From assembly GCF_020329505.1 (NCBI RefSeq), contig NZ_JAGKJJ010000023.1:104501-168500 (forward strand): a stretch of 64,000 nt of DNA, given 5' to 3'. This stretch comes from Bradyrhizobium semiaridum (GTDB taxonomy: Bacteria; Pseudomonadota; Alphaproteobacteria; Rhizobiales; Xanthobacteraceae). The position numbers and the translations under genes were made by a program. The notes under the pieces are model-generated. The model saw only the letters and a program-made list of their open reading frames with translations. It was not told where the DNA came from and made no database searches. Position 1 is the first letter of the stretch, and each line of letters opens with the position of its first letter. Positions 43,618-51,962 of the stretch are shown piece after piece.

Positions 43618-43935
43618 TTAAGCAGGGACCTGGAGATCGATGGTGACGCCCTTGGCGCGGATCTGTTCGCGGAGATTGCCCGGCTTGACCTTGCCGCCGT
43701 CCTTGAGCTCGACCGGCGCGATATAGGGACCGACCGCGCCGACATCGTCGGCGGCGGCTTCGGCCAGCAGCGCGCGGGCGTCATCGGATGTGCTGACGAT
43801 GGCGGAATCGGAGAGCTCGGTGGACCAGCCCTTTTGCGCGGTCCGGTACACGACGGCGCCATCCCAGGTGCGGTTGGCGGTCACCACCGACGGGCCTGTG
43901 ATCCGGATTTTCTTCTGTTCGAGCGGAGAGGTCAT
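43618..43935 (-). CDS. DUF2849 small protein of the sulfur operon
   Basis: A 105-residue DUF2849 protein. The region KIRITGPSVVTANRTWDGAV and a mixed middle YRTAQKGWSTELSDSAIV are typical. It lies between cysG and cysI in many Rhizobiales. Its function is unknown. The ATG at 43935 overlaps the cysG stop (ATGA), which decides the start over a longer frame. Confidence 0.88.
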   Translation of the reverse strand: MTSPLEQKKIRITGPSVVTANRTWDGAVVYRTAQKGWSTELSDSAIVSTSDDARALLAEAAADDVGAVGPYIAPVELKDGGKVKPGNLREQIRAKGVTIDLQVPA

Positions 43936-45383
43936 TCGGCAGCCTTCAGCAGTTCGGAGAACATCTGGTTGGAGAAGAGTTGGGTGACGTTGGATCGGCT
44001 CCACGGCGCGGAATGCGCGACCACGTCGCCAATAACGAGAATGGCGGGACCGCCATCGACCTGTTTGACCAGTTCAGGCAGCCGCGCCAGCGTGCCGACC
44101 GCGGCCTTGGCGTCCGGCCGCGTCACGCGCGCGAACACGCCGACTGGCGTCTCCGGCGAGCGGCCCGCGGCGAGCATGCCGGCGCGGATCGCGGGCGCCG
44201 CGGTCATGCCCATGTAGACGACCACGGTCATCTTCTTGTCTGTGAGCACCGACCAGTCGACCACTTCGGCATCGCGCGCCTTGTGCGCGGTCAGGAAGGT
44301 GATGCGCAGCGCCTCGTGCCGATAGGTCAGCGGCACCTCGAACTGTGCTGCGGCGCCGAGGCCGGCGGAGATGCCGGGAATGATGGAATAAGCGACGCCG
44401 GCATCGCGCAGCGCCGCGATCTCCTCGCCGCCACGGCCGAAGATGAAGGGATCGCCGCCCTTCAGCCGGACGGCGCGCTGGCCGGACTGTGCCGCCTCGA
44501 TCATCAGCTTGTTGATCGCATCCTGGCCGATGCCGGGCTTGCCGACGCGGCGGCCGACCGGAATGCGCGACGCATCGCGGCGGATGCGGTCGAGAATCTC
44601 GGGAGACACCAGTTCGTCATAGAACACGACGTCGGCATCCTGCAGCGCGCGCAGCGCTTTCACGGTGAGCAGATCGGGATCGCCCGGACCGGCGCCGACC
44701 AGCGTGACGTGGCCGACAGCCTTTCCTTCGACGTCAGCGCCGGCGAATGCGGCCGGATCGGCGACCGCGTCCAGCGCCCGCTCGGCCTCGTCCCTGCGGC
44801 CGGCCAAGACCAGCGCGCCGATCGGGCCGTCGATGATGCGCTCCCAGAAGCGGCGGCGCAGCGGAAATTCGGCGATGCGGGCGTGAACCTGCTTGCGGAA
44901 CTGGCCGATGAAGCCGGCGAGGTCGCCGATCCGCGCCGGCAGCACCGCCTCGATGCGCTCGCGGATGCGGCGTGCCACCACCGGCGACGTGCCGCCGGTG
45001 CCGACCGCGACCACGACATCGCCGCGATCGACGATCGCCGGCATGATGAAGGTGGAATGCGCGAGGTCGTCCATCACGTTGACCGGCAGGCCGACGGCCT
45101 TGGCGCGCGCCGACATCGCAACGCCGATGTCGCCGGCCCCGGCGCAGAGCACCGCGATGACGTCGGACAGATCGGCCGCGAGCGGATCGCCCTCGGCGCG
45201 CTCGATGCGCGCGGCGTGCTCGGCCGAAAGACCCGCGAGGTCATGATCGCCGTCGGTCGCATACCAGCGGACCGCGGCGCCGGTGGCCGCGAGCAGCCGC
45301 AGCTTGGCGCGCACGAGTTCGCCCGCTCCGACGAGCAGCACCTTGCCGCTTTGCAGATCCAAAAACACAGGCAGGTATCGCAT
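43932..45383 (-). CDS. cysG: Siroheme synthase, trifunctional
   Basis: A 483-residue fused CysG. The N-terminal precorrin-2 dehydrogenase/ferrochelatase domain begins LPVFLDLQSGKVLLVGAG, and a dimerisation segment follows. The C-terminal uroporphyrinogen-III methyltransferase starts near VTLVGAGPGDPDLLTVKAL. It makes the siroheme needed by CysI. It is the first gene of the minus-strand operon, and its promoter should lie in the AT-rich spacer before cysD. Confidence 0.95.
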   Translation of the reverse strand: MRYLPVFLDLQSGKVLLVGAGELVRAKLRLLAATGAAVRWYATDGDHDLAGLSAEHAARIERAEGDPLAADLSDVIAVLCAGAGDIGVAMSARAKAVGLPVNVMDDLAHSTFIMPAIVDRGDVVVAVGTGGTSPVVARRIRERIEAVLPARIGDLAGFIGQFRKQVHARIAEFPLRRRFWERIIDGPIGALVLAGRRDEAERALDAVADPAAFAGADVEGKAVGHVTLVGAGPGDPDLLTVKALRALQDADVVFYDELVSPEILDRIRRDASRIPVGRRVGKPGIGQDAINKLMIEAAQSGQRAVRLKGGDPFIFGRGGEEIAALRDAGVAYSIIPGISAGLGAAAQFEVPLTYRHEALRITFLTAHKARDAEVVDWSVLTDKKMTVVVYMGMTAAPAIRAGMLAAGRSPETPVGVFARVTRPDAKAAVGTLARLPELVKQVDGGPAILVIGDVVAHSAPWSRSNVTQLFSNQMFSELLKAAE

Positions 45384-45403
45384 CAGACACTCGCTTCCCC
45401 AAC

Positions 45404-45509
45404 TTGGGGGTTGACTGAAATTATTTTCTATTTATCTCTCGATCAAGGCCGACAAATAGAAAATTATTTCTTCTATATTGCGGCGCAACTTTAGAATTTT
45501 CACCCCCAA
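45404..45509. promoter_or_regulatory. Divergent cysG/cysD promoter region with two nested inverted repeats
   Basis: The 143-bp spacer between the divergent sulfur operons is markedly AT-rich. An outer pair TTGGGGGT (45404-45411) / ACCCCCAA (45502-45509) encloses an inner perfect pair ATTTTCTATTT (45423-45433) / AAATAGAAAAT (45454-45464). The symmetry about the midpoint suggests operators for a dimeric or tetrameric regulator acting on both arms. No regulator is encoded beside it. Confidence 0.65.
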
Positions 45510-45526
45510 AGGCCAAGGGCCGATAG

Positions 45527-46423
45527 ATGCATCTTCTCGACAACGAATCCGCCGCTGCCGGATCGCGGCCCGCGCTCTTCGCCCAAGCATCTTCCGTGCC
45601 GGGAATTGCCGCCGCCCAACCCCCGTCAATGGACCATCTCGACGAGTTGGAGGCCCAGAGCATCTACATCCTGCGCGAGGCGTTCGCCCGGCTGAAGAAG
45701 CTGGCGCTGCTGTGGTCGCTCGGCAAGGATTCCAACGTGATGATCTGGCTGGCGCGCAAGGCGTTCTTCGGCCGCGTCCCGTTCCCGGCGCTGCATGTCG
45801 ACACCGGCAAGAAGTTTCCGGAGATGTATGCGTTCCGCGACCGTTTCGGAAAGGAATGGGATCTCGACCTCCGCGTCGAGCCCTGCCCGCCGATCGACAG
45901 CGTCGACCCGACCCTGCCGCCGGCCGCGCGCTCCGCCGCGCGCAAGACCGAGGGGCTGAAGCTCGCCCTCAACAAATATGGTTTTGACGGACTGATCGCC
46001 GGCATCCGCCGCGACGAGGAGGCGACGCGCGCCAAGGAACGCGTGTTCTCGCCGCGCGGCACCGAGGGCGGATGGGACGTGCGCGACCAGCCGCCGGAGT
46101 TCTGGGACCAGTTCAACGCCTCGCCGCCGCCCGGCGCGCACCTGCGCATCCATCCGATCCTGCATTGGACCGAGGCCGACATCTGGGCCTACACCAAGCG
46201 CGAGAACATCCCGATCATCCCGCTGTATCTCGCCAAGGACGGCAAGCGCTACCGCTCGCTCGGCGATGCCGACATCACCTTCCCGGTCGCTTCCACCGCC
46301 TCCAACATCGACGAGATCCTGACCGAGCTCGACGGCACCAAGGTGCCGGAGCGCGCGGGCCGCGCGCTCGACCACGAGACCGAGGATGCGTTCGAGCGGC
46401 TGCGTGTCGCCGGCTATCTCTGA
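45527..46423 (+). CDS. cysD: Sulfate adenylyltransferase small subunit
   Basis: A 298-residue CysD of the PAPS-reductase/ATP-pyrophosphatase fold. It has the loop LLWSLGKDSNVMIWLARKAF, FPALHVDTGKKFPEMYAFRD, IRRDEEATRAKERVFSPRG and a C-terminal ERLRVAGYL. With CysN it forms APS from ATP and sulfate. The ATG at 45527 adds a 34-residue N-terminal extension. Homologues usually begin at the Met at 45629 (MDHLDELEAQ), so the extension may be untranslated. Confidence 0.93.
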   Translation: MHLLDNESAAAGSRPALFAQASSVPGIAAAQPPSMDHLDELEAQSIYILREAFARLKKLALLWSLGKDSNVMIWLARKAFFGRVPFPALHVDTGKKFPEMYAFRDRFGKEWDLDLRVEPCPPIDSVDPTLPPAARSAARKTEGLKLALNKYGFDGLIAGIRRDEEATRAKERVFSPRGTEGGWDVRDQPPEFWDQFNASPPPGAHLRIHPILHWTEADIWAYTKRENIPIIPLYLAKDGKRYRSLGDADITFPVASTASNIDEILTELDGTKVPERAGRALDHETEDAFERLRVAGYL

Positions 46424-46457
46424 TCCCTGTTAGCTTTACTCTGGTGCGAGCGTTCCG

Positions 46458-48377
46458 ATGAACATGATCCTCCCCACCGCCGCGATCTCGGCAACGCCCA
46501 ACGGCACCACGCGGCCGCAAGTGCGCATCGTCATCGTCGGCCATGTCGACCACGGCAAGTCGACGCTGGTCGGGCGCCTGCTGCATGAGACCGGCAGCCT
46601 GCCGGATGGCAAGCTGGAGATGCTGAAGGCGGTCAGCGCGCGGCGCGGTATGCCGTTCGAATGGTCGTTCCTGCTCGATGCGCTGCAGACCGAGCGCGAC
46701 CAGGGCATCACCATCGACACCACCCAGATCCGCTTCCGCACCCGCTCGCGCGACGTCGTGCTGATCGACGCGCCCGGCCACGCCGAATTCCTGCGCAACA
46801 TGATCACCGGCGCCTCACAGGCCGACGGCGCGGTCTTGATCATCGACGCGCTCGAAGGCGTGCGCGACCAGACCCGCCGCCACGGCTATCTTTTGCACTT
46901 GCTTGGCGTGAAGCAGGTCGCGGTGGTCGTCAACAAGATGGACCGCGTCGCGTTCAGCGCCGAACGCTTCAAGGAGATCAGCGACGAAATCTCGGCACAT
47001 CTGACCGGCCTTGGCGTCAAGCCGACCGCCGTGATCCCGATCTCGGCGCGTGACGGCGACGGCGTCGCCGAGCGCACGCCGCGGATCGACTGGTATAAGG
47101 GGCCGACCGTGGTCGACGCGCTCGATGCGCTCGAGCCGGCGCGGCCGCTGGCCGAATTGCCGCTGCGCCTGCCGGTGCAGGCGATCTACAAGTTCGACGA
47201 CCGCCGCATCGTGGCCGGCCGTATCGAATCCGGCAGCCTCAAGGCCGGCGACGAGATCGTCATCATGCCGGCCGGCAAGATCGCGAAGATCAAGACCGTC
47301 GAGAGCTGGCCGGTGACGCCGCTGCAGGGCCCGCAGGGCGCCGGGCGCTCGGTCGGCATCACGCTCGACCGCGAGCTGTTCCTCGAGCGCGGCGACATCA
47401 TCGGACATTCCGGGCAGAGCCCGCGCGACACCCGCCGCATCCGCGCGCGGATCTTCTGGCTGCACGACAAGCCGCTCGCCAAGGGCGAGCAGATCGTGAT
47501 CCGCCTCGGCACCAAGGAAAGCCGCGCCACCGTGGTCGCGATCGAGAAGGCGATCGATCCCGGCGCGCTGTCGAACGAGGAGAACACCGCGATCGCGCGC
47601 AACCATGTTGGTGAGATCGACATCTCGCTGGCGCAGCCGGTGGCGACCGATCCCTACACCGACAATCCGCGCACCGGGCGCCTCGTGATCGAGGTCAACG
47701 GCCGCATCGCCGGCGGCGGCCTCGTGCTGTCGGTCGACGCCGGCCGTCCTGCAGTGCCGGTCGATATCGTCCCCGTCGAATCCGCGCTGCGGCCCGACGA
47801 GCGCTCGGCGCGCTACCGCCACAACGGCGCGGTGATCTGGCTGACCGGCCTGCCCGGCTCCGGCAAGTCGACCTTGGCGCGCGCGCTCGAACGGCGGCTG
47901 TTCGGCAATGGCGGCTCACCGATCCTGCTCGACGGCGACACGCTGCGCGCAGGCCTCAACGGCGACCTCGGCTTCTCGCCGCAGGATCGCGCCGAGAACA
48001 TCCGCCGCCTCGCCGAAGTCGCGACGCACCTTGCACGCAACGGCCATATCGCCATCGTGGCCGCGGTGTCGCCGTCGGCCGCCGATCGCGCCGCCGCGCG
48101 CCGCATCGCCGACAGCGCGTTCCGCGAAATCTATGTCGCAACGCCCGCCGAGATCTGCGAGCAGCGCGATCCCAAGGGCCATTACGCCAAGGCTCGCGCC
48201 GGCACGCTGCAGGGCTTCACCGGCATCGGCAACGACTACCAGCCGCCGACCGGCAATGAGCTGACCATCGACACCTCGATCCGCTCGGTCGCCGAGGCGA
48301 CCGAAGAGATCGAGCAGATGCTGGCGAAGACCGGCGTGCTGTTCGACGAGCTGACCGACCTCGCGGCGAACATCTAG
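46458..48377 (+). CDS. cysNC: Bifunctional sulfate adenylyltransferase large subunit / APS kinase
   Basis: A 639-residue CysN-CysC (NodQ-like) fusion. The EF-Tu-like GTPase half has GHVDHGKST near residue 30, DAPGH and NKMD. Two beta-barrel domains follow. The APS kinase half begins near residue 455 with GLPGSGKSTLA and has DGDTLR. It lies 34 bases after cysD, so the two are co-transcribed. The kinase half makes PAPS, while the CysH here is of the APS-using class. PAPS may instead feed sulfotransferases. Confidence 0.94.
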   Translation: MNMILPTAAISATPNGTTRPQVRIVIVGHVDHGKSTLVGRLLHETGSLPDGKLEMLKAVSARRGMPFEWSFLLDALQTERDQGITIDTTQIRFRTRSRDVVLIDAPGHAEFLRNMITGASQADGAVLIIDALEGVRDQTRRHGYLLHLLGVKQVAVVVNKMDRVAFSAERFKEISDEISAHLTGLGVKPTAVIPISARDGDGVAERTPRIDWYKGPTVVDALDALEPARPLAELPLRLPVQAIYKFDDRRIVAGRIESGSLKAGDEIVIMPAGKIAKIKTVESWPVTPLQGPQGAGRSVGITLDRELFLERGDIIGHSGQSPRDTRRIRARIFWLHDKPLAKGEQIVIRLGTKESRATVVAIEKAIDPGALSNEENTAIARNHVGEIDISLAQPVATDPYTDNPRTGRLVIEVNGRIAGGGLVLSVDAGRPAVPVDIVPVESALRPDERSARYRHNGAVIWLTGLPGSGKSTLARALERRLFGNGGSPILLDGDTLRAGLNGDLGFSPQDRAENIRRLAEVATHLARNGHIAIVAAVSPSAADRAAARRIADSAFREIYVATPAEICEQRDPKGHYAKARAGTLQGFTGIGNDYQPPTGNELTIDTSIRSVAEATEEIEQMLAKTGVLFDELTDLAANI

Positions 48378-48382
48378 CCGCT

Positions 48383-48490
48383 TGTCGTCGCCCGGCTCGA
48401 CCGGTCGATCCAGTATCCCAGCGACGGTTGCGCTCCAGCCTCACTGCCGCGGCGTACTGGATGCCCCGCTCAAGGCGGGGCATGACGACG
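48383..48490. repeat. Palindromic intergenic repeat, family D, copy 2
   Basis: Arms TGTCGTCGCCCGG and CGGGGCATGACGACG with GATCCAGTATCCCAGCGACG and the GCGGCGTACTGGATG centre. Confidence 0.8.
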
Positions 48491-48539
48491 AAATGCTGGG
48501 TGACAAAGGGGCCTTCTCAGAGCCGTGGCTTTAAGGCTA

Positions 48540-48575
48540 AAAGGGCCGTGAACGCGGCCCTTTGGCGCGTTTTTT
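48540..48575 (+). terminator. Probable terminator downstream of cysNC
   Basis: Arms AAAGGGCCG (48540-48548) and CGGCCCTTT (48555-48563), then GGCGCG and six T's. The spacer before the T run lowers confidence. Confidence 0.45.
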
Positions 48576-48631
48576 GCTGATTTCTGTCGAAAACAGCCTC
48601 AAAACGCCCGGTTTTTCTGAGAAAGCCCATC

Positions 48632-50794
48632 ATGACTCGTGTCGATGCCCACGGATTGAAGATCGCCCCTGTCCTGTTCGATTTCATCGCCAAGGAAGCG
48701 ACCCCGAAGACCGGGATCGCGCCGGATGCGTTCTGGGCCGGGCTCGCCGCCATCCTCCAGAAGCTCGGACCAAAGAACCGCGAGTTGCTCGCGTTCCGCG
48801 ACACGCTGCAGGCCAAGATCGACGACTGGCACCGCGCCCACAAGGGCAAGGCGTTCGACATCAACGCCTACACCGCGTTCCTCAAGGAGATCGGGTACCT
48901 CCTCCCCGAGCCGGCGACCCACACGGTCGAGACTGCCAATGTCGACGAGGAAATCGGCAAGATCTGCGGCCCGCAGCTCGTGGTGCCGCTCACCAATGCC
49001 CGCTACGCGCTGAACGCCGCCAACGCGCGCTGGGGCTCGCTGTACGATGCCTTCTACGGCACCGACGCGATCCCGCATGATCCGAGCGAGGCCGGCAAGG
49101 GCTACAACAAGGCCCGCGGCGACAAGGTGATCGCGAAGGCCAAGGCCTTCCTCGACGCTTCAGTGCCGCTTGCGACCGGCAGCCACACCGACGTCGTCTC
49201 CTACAGCGTGATCGCCGGCCAGCTCTCGGCCAAGCTGAAGAGCGGCAATTCCACTGCACTGAAGAACGCCGCGCAGTTCGCCGGCTATCAGGGTGACGCG
49301 GCCTCACCGTCTGCGATCCTGCTGGTCAACAACGGCCTGCATGTCGAGGTCAAGATCGACCGCAACAACGTCATCGGCAAGGACGACGCCGCCGGCGTCG
49401 CCGACATGATCCTGGAATCGGCGGTCTCCACCATTCTCGACATGGAAGACTCGGTCGCCGCCGTCGACGCCGAGGACAAGGTGCTGGTCTATCGCAATAC
49501 GCTCGGCCTGATGAATGGCACGCTGTCCGCCGACTTCGAGAAGGGCGGCAAGACCATGACCCGCGCGCTCAACGCCGATCGCATCTACAAGACGCCTGCA
49601 GGCGGCGAGCTGAAGCTGCACGGCCGCAGCCTCTTGCTGATGCGCAATGTCGGCCATCACATGTTCACCGATGCGGTGCTCGATGCCAAGGGCGAGGAGA
49701 TTCCGGAAGGCATTCTCGACGCGGCCGTCTCCGGCCTGCTCGCGATCCACGATCTGAAGGGCAATTCGAAGACGAAGAACAGCCGCACCGGCTCGGTCTA
49801 TATCGTCAAGCCGAAGATGCACGGCCCCGACGAGGTGACGCTGACCTGCGACCTGTTCGCCGAGGTCGAGAAGATGCTCGGGCTCGCCGAGAACACCATC
49901 AAGGTCGGCATCATGGACGAGGAGCGCCGCACCACGGTGAACCTCAAGGCCTGCATCCAGCGCGCCTCCAAGCGCATCATGTTCATCAACACCGGCTTCC
50001 TCGACCGCACCGGCGACGAGATCCATACCTCGATGGAAGCGGGTCCGATGATCCGCAAGAACGACATGAAGACGCAGCCCTGGATCAAGGCCTATGAGGA
50101 CTGGAACGTCGATATGGGCCTCGTCGATGGCTTGCCCGGCCATGCCCAGATCGGCAAGGGCATGTGGGCGGCGCCCGACAAGATGGCTGATATGCTAACC
50201 CAGAAGATCGGCCATCCGCAGGCCGGTGCCACCACAGCCTGGGTGCCGTCGCCGACCGCGGCGACGCTGCACGCGCTGCACTATCACCAGGTCAACGTAA
50301 CAGCCCGCCAGCAGGAGCTCGCCAAGGGCGGGCCGCGCGCCAAGCTCTCCGACATCCTCACCATCCCGGTGTCGCAGTCGAACTGGGCACCGGACGACGT
50401 CAAGCAGGAGATCGACAACAACTGCCAGGGCATTTTGGGCTACGTCGTGCGCTGGATCGATCAGGGTGTCGGCTGCTCAAAGGTGCCCGATATCCACGAT
50501 GTCGGCCTGATGGAAGACCGCGCCACCTTGCGCATCTCCAGCCAGCATCTGGCGAACTGGCTGCATCAGGGCGTCATCAGCAAGGACCAGGTGATGGAAT
50601 CGCTGAAGCGGATGGCCGTCGTGGTCGACAAGCAGAACGCCGGCGACAGCCTCTACAAGCCGATGGCGCCGTCGTTCGACGGTGTCGCCTTCAAGGCCGC
50701 CTGCGACCTCGTGTTCGAGGGCCGCACCCAGCCGAACGGCTACACCGAATACATCCTCACCGCCCGCCGCCGCGAGGCCAAGGCCGCGGGCTGA
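48632..50794 (+). CDS. glcB: Malate synthase G
   Basis: A 720-residue malate synthase of the monomeric G isoform (expected about 720-730). It has VPLTNARYALNAANARWGSL, the acid/base region TILDMEDSVAAVDAEDK, GIMDEERRTTVNLKACIQ and FINTGFLDRTGDEIHTSME. It condenses glyoxylate with acetyl-CoA in the glyoxylate shunt or glycolate use. It is monocistronic with a strong terminator after it. No isocitrate lyase is adjacent. Confidence 0.96.
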   Translation: MTRVDAHGLKIAPVLFDFIAKEATPKTGIAPDAFWAGLAAILQKLGPKNRELLAFRDTLQAKIDDWHRAHKGKAFDINAYTAFLKEIGYLLPEPATHTVETANVDEEIGKICGPQLVVPLTNARYALNAANARWGSLYDAFYGTDAIPHDPSEAGKGYNKARGDKVIAKAKAFLDASVPLATGSHTDVVSYSVIAGQLSAKLKSGNSTALKNAAQFAGYQGDAASPSAILLVNNGLHVEVKIDRNNVIGKDDAAGVADMILESAVSTILDMEDSVAAVDAEDKVLVYRNTLGLMNGTLSADFEKGGKTMTRALNADRIYKTPAGGELKLHGRSLLLMRNVGHHMFTDAVLDAKGEEIPEGILDAAVSGLLAIHDLKGNSKTKNSRTGSVYIVKPKMHGPDEVTLTCDLFAEVEKMLGLAENTIKVGIMDEERRTTVNLKACIQRASKRIMFINTGFLDRTGDEIHTSMEAGPMIRKNDMKTQPWIKAYEDWNVDMGLVDGLPGHAQIGKGMWAAPDKMADMLTQKIGHPQAGATTAWVPSPTAATLHALHYHQVNVTARQQELAKGGPRAKLSDILTIPVSQSNWAPDDVKQEIDNNCQGILGYVVRWIDQGVGCSKVPDIHDVGLMEDRATLRISSQHLANWLHQGVISKDQVMESLKRMAVVVDKQNAGDSLYKPMAPSFDGVAFKAACDLVFEGRTQPNGYTEYILTARRREAKAAG

Positions 50795-50813
50795 TCGGCA
50801 GCGCCATAACAGC

Positions 50814-50844
50814 AAAAGCCCCGGCGCCACCGCCGGGGCTTTTT
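50814..50844 (+). terminator. Intrinsic terminator of glcB
   Basis: Perfect 13-bp stem with AAAAGCCCCGGCG and CGCCGGGGCTTTT arms and a CCAC loop. Confidence 0.92.
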
Positions 50845-50877
50845 GTTGGGCGTGTACTTCTGCGCACACCCTCCCAC

Positions 50878-50981
50878 CGTCATCCTGAGGTGCGAGCTCT
50901 TGCGAGACTCGAAGGATGCACGGCCCGGCTGGTGGCCGTCGATCCTTCGAGGCTCGCTACGCGAGCACCTCAGGATGACGG
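50878..50981. repeat. Palindromic intergenic repeat, family F, copy 2
   Basis: Outer arms CCGTCATCCTGAGGTGCGAG and CTCAGGATGACGG; inner CTCGAAGGAT / ATCCTTCGAG. A diverged relative is at 7908-7997. Confidence 0.8.
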
Positions 50982-51039
50982 AACGAACAGTGGCTTCGCG
51001 ATCCAAATCGGACGGCGCTTCGCCCCTGGCGACGCCCCG

Positions 51040-51195
51040 CTAGAACACCGCGAGATATTTCAAGAGCGACACGATGCCGATGATGATCACCACCGCGCGT
51101 GCGATCTGTTTGGCGCGGCCGTCGAGCGGCAGCATGTTGATCAGATAAAGAACGAGAATGACGACGACGAAGGTGACGAGTACGCCGACGAGCAT
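51040..51195 (-). CDS. 51-aa Thivi_2564-like membrane protein
   Basis: A very short gene: MLVGVLVTFVVVILVLYLIN, then MLPLDGRAKQIARA, then VVIIIGIVSLLKYLAVF. Two hydrophobic helices flank a charged turn with the (M/P)LDG motif seen in Thivi_2564-type small membrane proteins. Its function is unknown. A textbook EcfG promoter precedes it (51240-51264), so it is probably a general-stress membrane protein. Confidence 0.8.
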   Translation of the reverse strand: MLVGVLVTFVVVILVLYLINMLPLDGRAKQIARAVVIIIGIVSLLKYLAVF

Positions 51196-51239
51196 GCGGG
51201 CCCCCTGATGGCACTGAAAAGTGCTGTTAGCCCTTTCCT

Positions 51240-51264
51240 AACGTGCGACACGGCGACGGGTTCC
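51240..51264 (-). promoter_or_regulatory. EcfG-type promoter of the 51-aa membrane protein
   Basis: GGAAC at 51264-51260, exactly 16 bases, then CGTT at 51243-51240 (followed by AG). This fits the alphaproteobacterial EcfG consensus without mismatch, 45 bases before the start codon. Confidence 0.8.
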
Positions 51265-51319
51265 CTACTGCGGAACCGCAAAGCTCCTTCAGCGACGAGG
51301 CAAGCCTGAGGACGACAGA

Positions 51320-51952
51320 TCACTCCCGCGCCACCACCGGCGGCCGCAGGTACTTGGCGCGGATGCGGTCCGGGACCGGGGTGAAGTTCACCTCGGCGCT
51401 GCGACGGTCGATGCGGGTGACCGACATCAGCCCGTCCTTGCCGGCGACGATGTCGCCCTTGCGCAAGGTCGGATCGTCCTCGATCTTCACCGACGCGAGC
51501 CCGACCGGATCCTTGCCGTTGCAGGTACAGCCCGCGACGATCGCATCACGATAGCGGAACGCGTTCGGCAGCTCCGAATAGGGTTTTCCATCCTCGGTCT
51601 CGGCGCTGTCGATGCTGCCGCCATAGACCACCTCGGTCGCGGACGCCGGACAGAAGCTGTTGCAAGCCTCCTCCTTGCTCTGCCGGCCGGTCGCCGCGAG
51701 CGGAAAGTAGCGCCCATCGCAGGTCCGCACGCAATAGGCCTGGCCGCCACCACTGCTGTAGCGCGGACGTTCGGCCCGCGGCACGACCGGCGCGCCGTCA
51801 TCGAACGGCATCCGGATGACTGGCGGGCGGCCCTGCGTGAAGCCGCCGAACAGCTGCGAGAAGAAGTCCTGGGCCTGCGCGGCGGGCGCCAGCGTGATGC
51901 AGCCCAGGGCCGCCGTCCCGAGCACCCGCCGTATCGTCGTCCGCTTCAGCAT
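51320..51952 (-). CDS. DUF2865 exported protein
   Basis: A 210-residue secreted protein. The signal peptide ends PAAQAQDF, and the DUF2865 core has YCVRTCDGRYFPLAATG, CNSFCPASATEVVYGG, and CTCNGKDP, with six or more Cys probably in disulfides. Its role is unknown. It begins 10 bases after the L,D-transpeptidase gene ends, so they form an operon with a plausible link to cell-wall remodelling. Confidence 0.87.
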   Translation of the reverse strand: MLKRTTIRRVLGTAALGCITLAPAAQAQDFFSQLFGGFTQGRPPVIRMPFDDGAPVVPRAERPRYSSGGGQAYCVRTCDGRYFPLAATGRQSKEEACNSFCPASATEVVYGGSIDSAETEDGKPYSELPNAFRYRDAIVAGCTCNGKDPVGLASVKIEDDPTLRKGDIVAGKDGLMSVTRIDRRSAEVNFTPVPDRIRAKYLRPPVVARE

Positions 51953-51962
51953 CAAATACTCC

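Noticed and set aside
45404..45509. Nested inverted repeats as a transcription terminator
   Set aside because: Lies between divergent gene starts, where no transcript ends, and lacks a T run after either stem.
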